From Streptomyces sp. I05A-00742 (lineage in GTDB: Bacteria > Actinomycetota > Actinomycetes > Streptomycetales > Streptomycetaceae): 58,251 nucleotides of DNA. The DNA lies in assembly GCF_013055795.1 (NCBI RefSeq), contig NZ_JABETO010000037.1, forward strand, positions 1 through 58,251, given 5' to 3'. The position numbers and the translations under genes are program-made. Of this stretch, positions 56,864 to 58,251 are shown piece by piece; the stretch's first letter is position 1, and each line of letters begins with the position of its first letter. The notes under the pieces were generated by a model. It saw only the letters and a list, made by a program, of their open reading frames with translations, made no database searches and was not told the DNA's origin.

Positions 56864-57955
56864 ATGAACGACTCTCCGGGCCGGCACTCGCCCGGATCCT
56901 CCCCGCCCGGCCCGCAGTACCCCCCGGGCCCGCAGCCCGGCTACGGCGGGCCGGCCGGTCAGGGCTGGGGACATCACCCCTGGGCACCGCCCCCGCGCGC
57001 CCCGCAGCCGGGCGTGATCCCCCTGCGCCCGCTCGGCCTGGGAGAGATCCTCAAGGGCTCGCTCACCACCATGCTGAGCTACTGGCGGACGATCCTGCCC
57101 ATCTCCCTCGGGGTGGCCATCGGCACGCAGGCCGTGACCACAGCGGCCACCGGGATCTGGCAGAAGGACAGCGAGGCCCTCGACAGGCTCCGGGACAACG
57201 CCTCCGCACGTCAGGTGCTGGACGCCATGGCCGACAGCCTGGGAACCCTGGGCCTCACCATGATCGTCGGCCTCATCGGCTCCATCCTCGCCACGTCAAT
57301 GCTCACCGTCGTCGTCAGCCGCGCCGTCCTCGGACGTCCCGTCTCCCTCGGCGAGGCCTGGCACAACGCCCGCCCCCAACTGACCCGGATGGCAGGGCTG
57401 CTCTGCCTCCTCCCCCTGATGGTGCTCGGCATCTTCGTAGCGGGCCTCGCCCCCGGACTGCTGCTCTACGTGGCCGGGGTGGAGGCCATGGGCGCCGCCC
57501 TCGCACTGCTCGGCGGACTGGCGGGACTGGTCGGCGCGGTATGGCTCTGGATCCGCTACTGCCTGGCGCCGACAGCCCTGATGCTGGAAAAGCAGGGCGT
57601 CATCGCGTCCCTGCGGCGGAGCGCGAAACTGGTTCGCGGGGCGTGGTGGCGGATTCTCGGCGTGCAGATCGTGGCTCTGCTGCTGATATTCGCAGTGACC
57701 ATGATCGTGGATACTCCGGTCAGCCTCATTCACCTGGCCACCATCGGTGATCTCGAATCCACCTCTTCCTTCAGCTGGACTTCCTTGATCATTACCGGTG
57801 TCGGAGCCGTCATCAGTTCCACGCTCACTCTGCCCTTTACGGCCGGCGTGACTTCCCTGCTTTATATGGACCAGCGCATTCGCAGGGAGTCCCTGGATGT
57901 CGAGCTCATTCGGGCTGCGGACGTGGACCGGAACAGCCAGGACTCGGCAGCCTGA
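56864..57955 (+). CDS. Multi-pass membrane protein with Pro/Gly-rich N-terminus
   Basis: I start at ATG 56864 (MNDSPGRHSPGSSPPGPQYPPG), with AAGGAG 9 bp upstream, giving 363 residues. The first 50 residues are Pro/Gly/Tyr-rich and cytoplasmic. After VIPLRPLGLGEILKGSLTTMLSYWRTILPISL come six or so TM helices, arranged like the membrane domain of some glycerophosphodiester phosphodiesterases and related actinobacterial proteins (for example PTALMLEKQGVIASLRRSAKLVRGAWWRILGVQIVALLL). No catalytic domain is attached. Function is unknown. It diverges from mtnA (162 bp apart) and runs toward the 5S rRNA gene, ending at a shared terminator. Confidence 0.85.
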   Translation: MNDSPGRHSPGSSPPGPQYPPGPQPGYGGPAGQGWGHHPWAPPPRAPQPGVIPLRPLGLGEILKGSLTTMLSYWRTILPISLGVAIGTQAVTTAATGIWQKDSEALDRLRDNASARQVLDAMADSLGTLGLTMIVGLIGSILATSMLTVVVSRAVLGRPVSLGEAWHNARPQLTRMAGLLCLLPLMVLGIFVAGLAPGLLLYVAGVEAMGAALALLGGLAGLVGAVWLWIRYCLAPTALMLEKQGVIASLRRSAKLVRGAWWRILGVQIVALLLIFAVTMIVDTPVSLIHLATIGDLESTSSFSWTSLIITGVGAVISSTLTLPFTAGVTSLLYMDQRIRRESLDVELIRAADVDRNSQDSAA

Positions 57956-58027
57956 GCCACCTGCCCACTCGCTTCCCGGGGGCGCGGATGACGCCCCCGG
58001 GAGGGGGCAGTACAAATGGGAAACGCA

Positions 58028-58076
58028 GAAAAGCCCCGGGCCGGACCGTTTTCACGATCCAAGCCCGAGGCTTTTC
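58028..58076. terminator. rRNA operon terminator (bidirectional)
   Basis: A 14-bp near-perfect inverted repeat (GAAAAGCCCCGGGC at 58028-58041 against GCCCGAGGCTTTTC, one mismatch) encloses a 21-nt loop. On the minus strand it follows the 5S rRNA and ends in a U-rich tract; on the plus strand it follows the membrane-protein gene. Confidence 0.8.
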
Positions 58077-58086
58077 ATCACAATTT

Positions 58087-58205
58087 GTTCGGCGGCGTCC
58101 TACTCTCCCACACGGTCCCCCATGCAGTACCATCGGCGCTGAAAGGCTTAGCTTCCGGGTTCGGAATGTAACCGGGCGTTTCCCTAACGCAATGACCACC
58201 GAAAC
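58087..58205 (-). rRNA. rrf: 5S ribosomal RNA
   Basis: On the minus strand the RNA begins GUUUCGGUGGUCAUUGCGUU and continues with GGGAAACGCCCGGUUACAUU, CCGAACCCGGAAGCUAAGCC, the UGGUACUGC loop E region, and ends GAGUAGGACGCCGCCGAAC. The 5' UUCGGUGG pairs with the 3' CCGCCGAA as helix I. At about 119 nt it is full length. The 46 bp at the right edge (58206-58251), AT-rich, are the 23S-5S spacer. The 23S rRNA lies beyond the window. Ends may be off by a base or two. Confidence 0.95.
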
Positions 58206-58251
58206 ACTATGAAATTAACCCAACCAACCATCACTTGCATGGTTTCGGCTG

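Overview
This is a very GC-rich actinobacterial chromosome segment. Codon use has near-universal G/C third positions, GTG and TTG starts are common, and the gene content and order match a Streptomyces core region. From memory, the order ftsEX / S41 protease / smpB / ssrA, then prfB and two Ser/Thr kinases, an NAD-glutamate dehydrogenase, secA, hpf, lpqB-mtrB-mtrA-mtnA and an rRNA operon runs as in S. coelicolor. I see no phage, insertion sequence, CRISPR array or tRNA; the segment looks like conserved chromosome with a few lineage-specific insertions.

Layout. (1) 1-5.2 kb, minus strand: a truncated exported protein with three Ig-like repeats, tmRNA (ssrA), smpB, an S41 C-terminal-processing protease, ftsX and ftsE. 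(2) 5.5-8.1 kb: a 64-residue zinc-ribbon/TM protein (plus), an LAXTG sortase substrate with 18 TTDPKPP repeats (minus) and prfB (minus). (3) 8.2-18.4 kb: two membrane Ser/Thr kinases (PkaB-like, PkaA-like; minus) diverge from a 2,053-residue FHA + FtsK/EccC-like protein (plus) with a long repetitive linker and non-canonical Walker A motifs. (4) 18.7-22.4 kb, plus: a sugar ABC importer (lipoprotein and two permeases, no ATPase); the first permease carries a beta-sandwich-like insertion. (5) 22.3-35.5 kb: a surface-glycan cluster. A six-gene overlapping minus-strand operon encodes a nucleotidyltransferase, DPM-type GT2, two GT-C membrane proteins, a GT2/CDP-glycerol glycerophosphotransferase fusion and a GT4. 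It is flanked by a GT39, a GT2 paralogue and a GtrA-type flippase.

(6) 35.7-46 kb: the 180-kDa-class NAD-glutamate dehydrogenase, a HAD phosphatase, a DUF6912-type protein, an Rv3235-family protein and secA. (7) 46-51 kb: a GNAT acetyltransferase, a YcaQ-type winged-helix glycosylase, an orphan NarL-type regulator, the long-form hibernation factor HPF and a ComF phosphoribosyltransferase. (8) 51-58.2 kb: the translationally coupled mtnA-mtrA-mtrB-lpqB operon (minus), a multi-pass membrane protein (plus), and the 5S rRNA end of an rRNA operon entering from the right edge (minus).

Functional themes are envelope growth and division (FtsEX, MtrAB-LpqB, wall glycan genes, sortase substrate), ribosome rescue and hibernation (tmRNA, SmpB, RF2, HPF), protein export (SecA) and phosphosignalling (PkaA/PkaB with an FHA protein next door). 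The best candidates for something under-described are the kinase/FHA-FtsK module, the permease with an inserted domain, and the glycan operon. No search tool was available, so family names rest on motifs read by eye.
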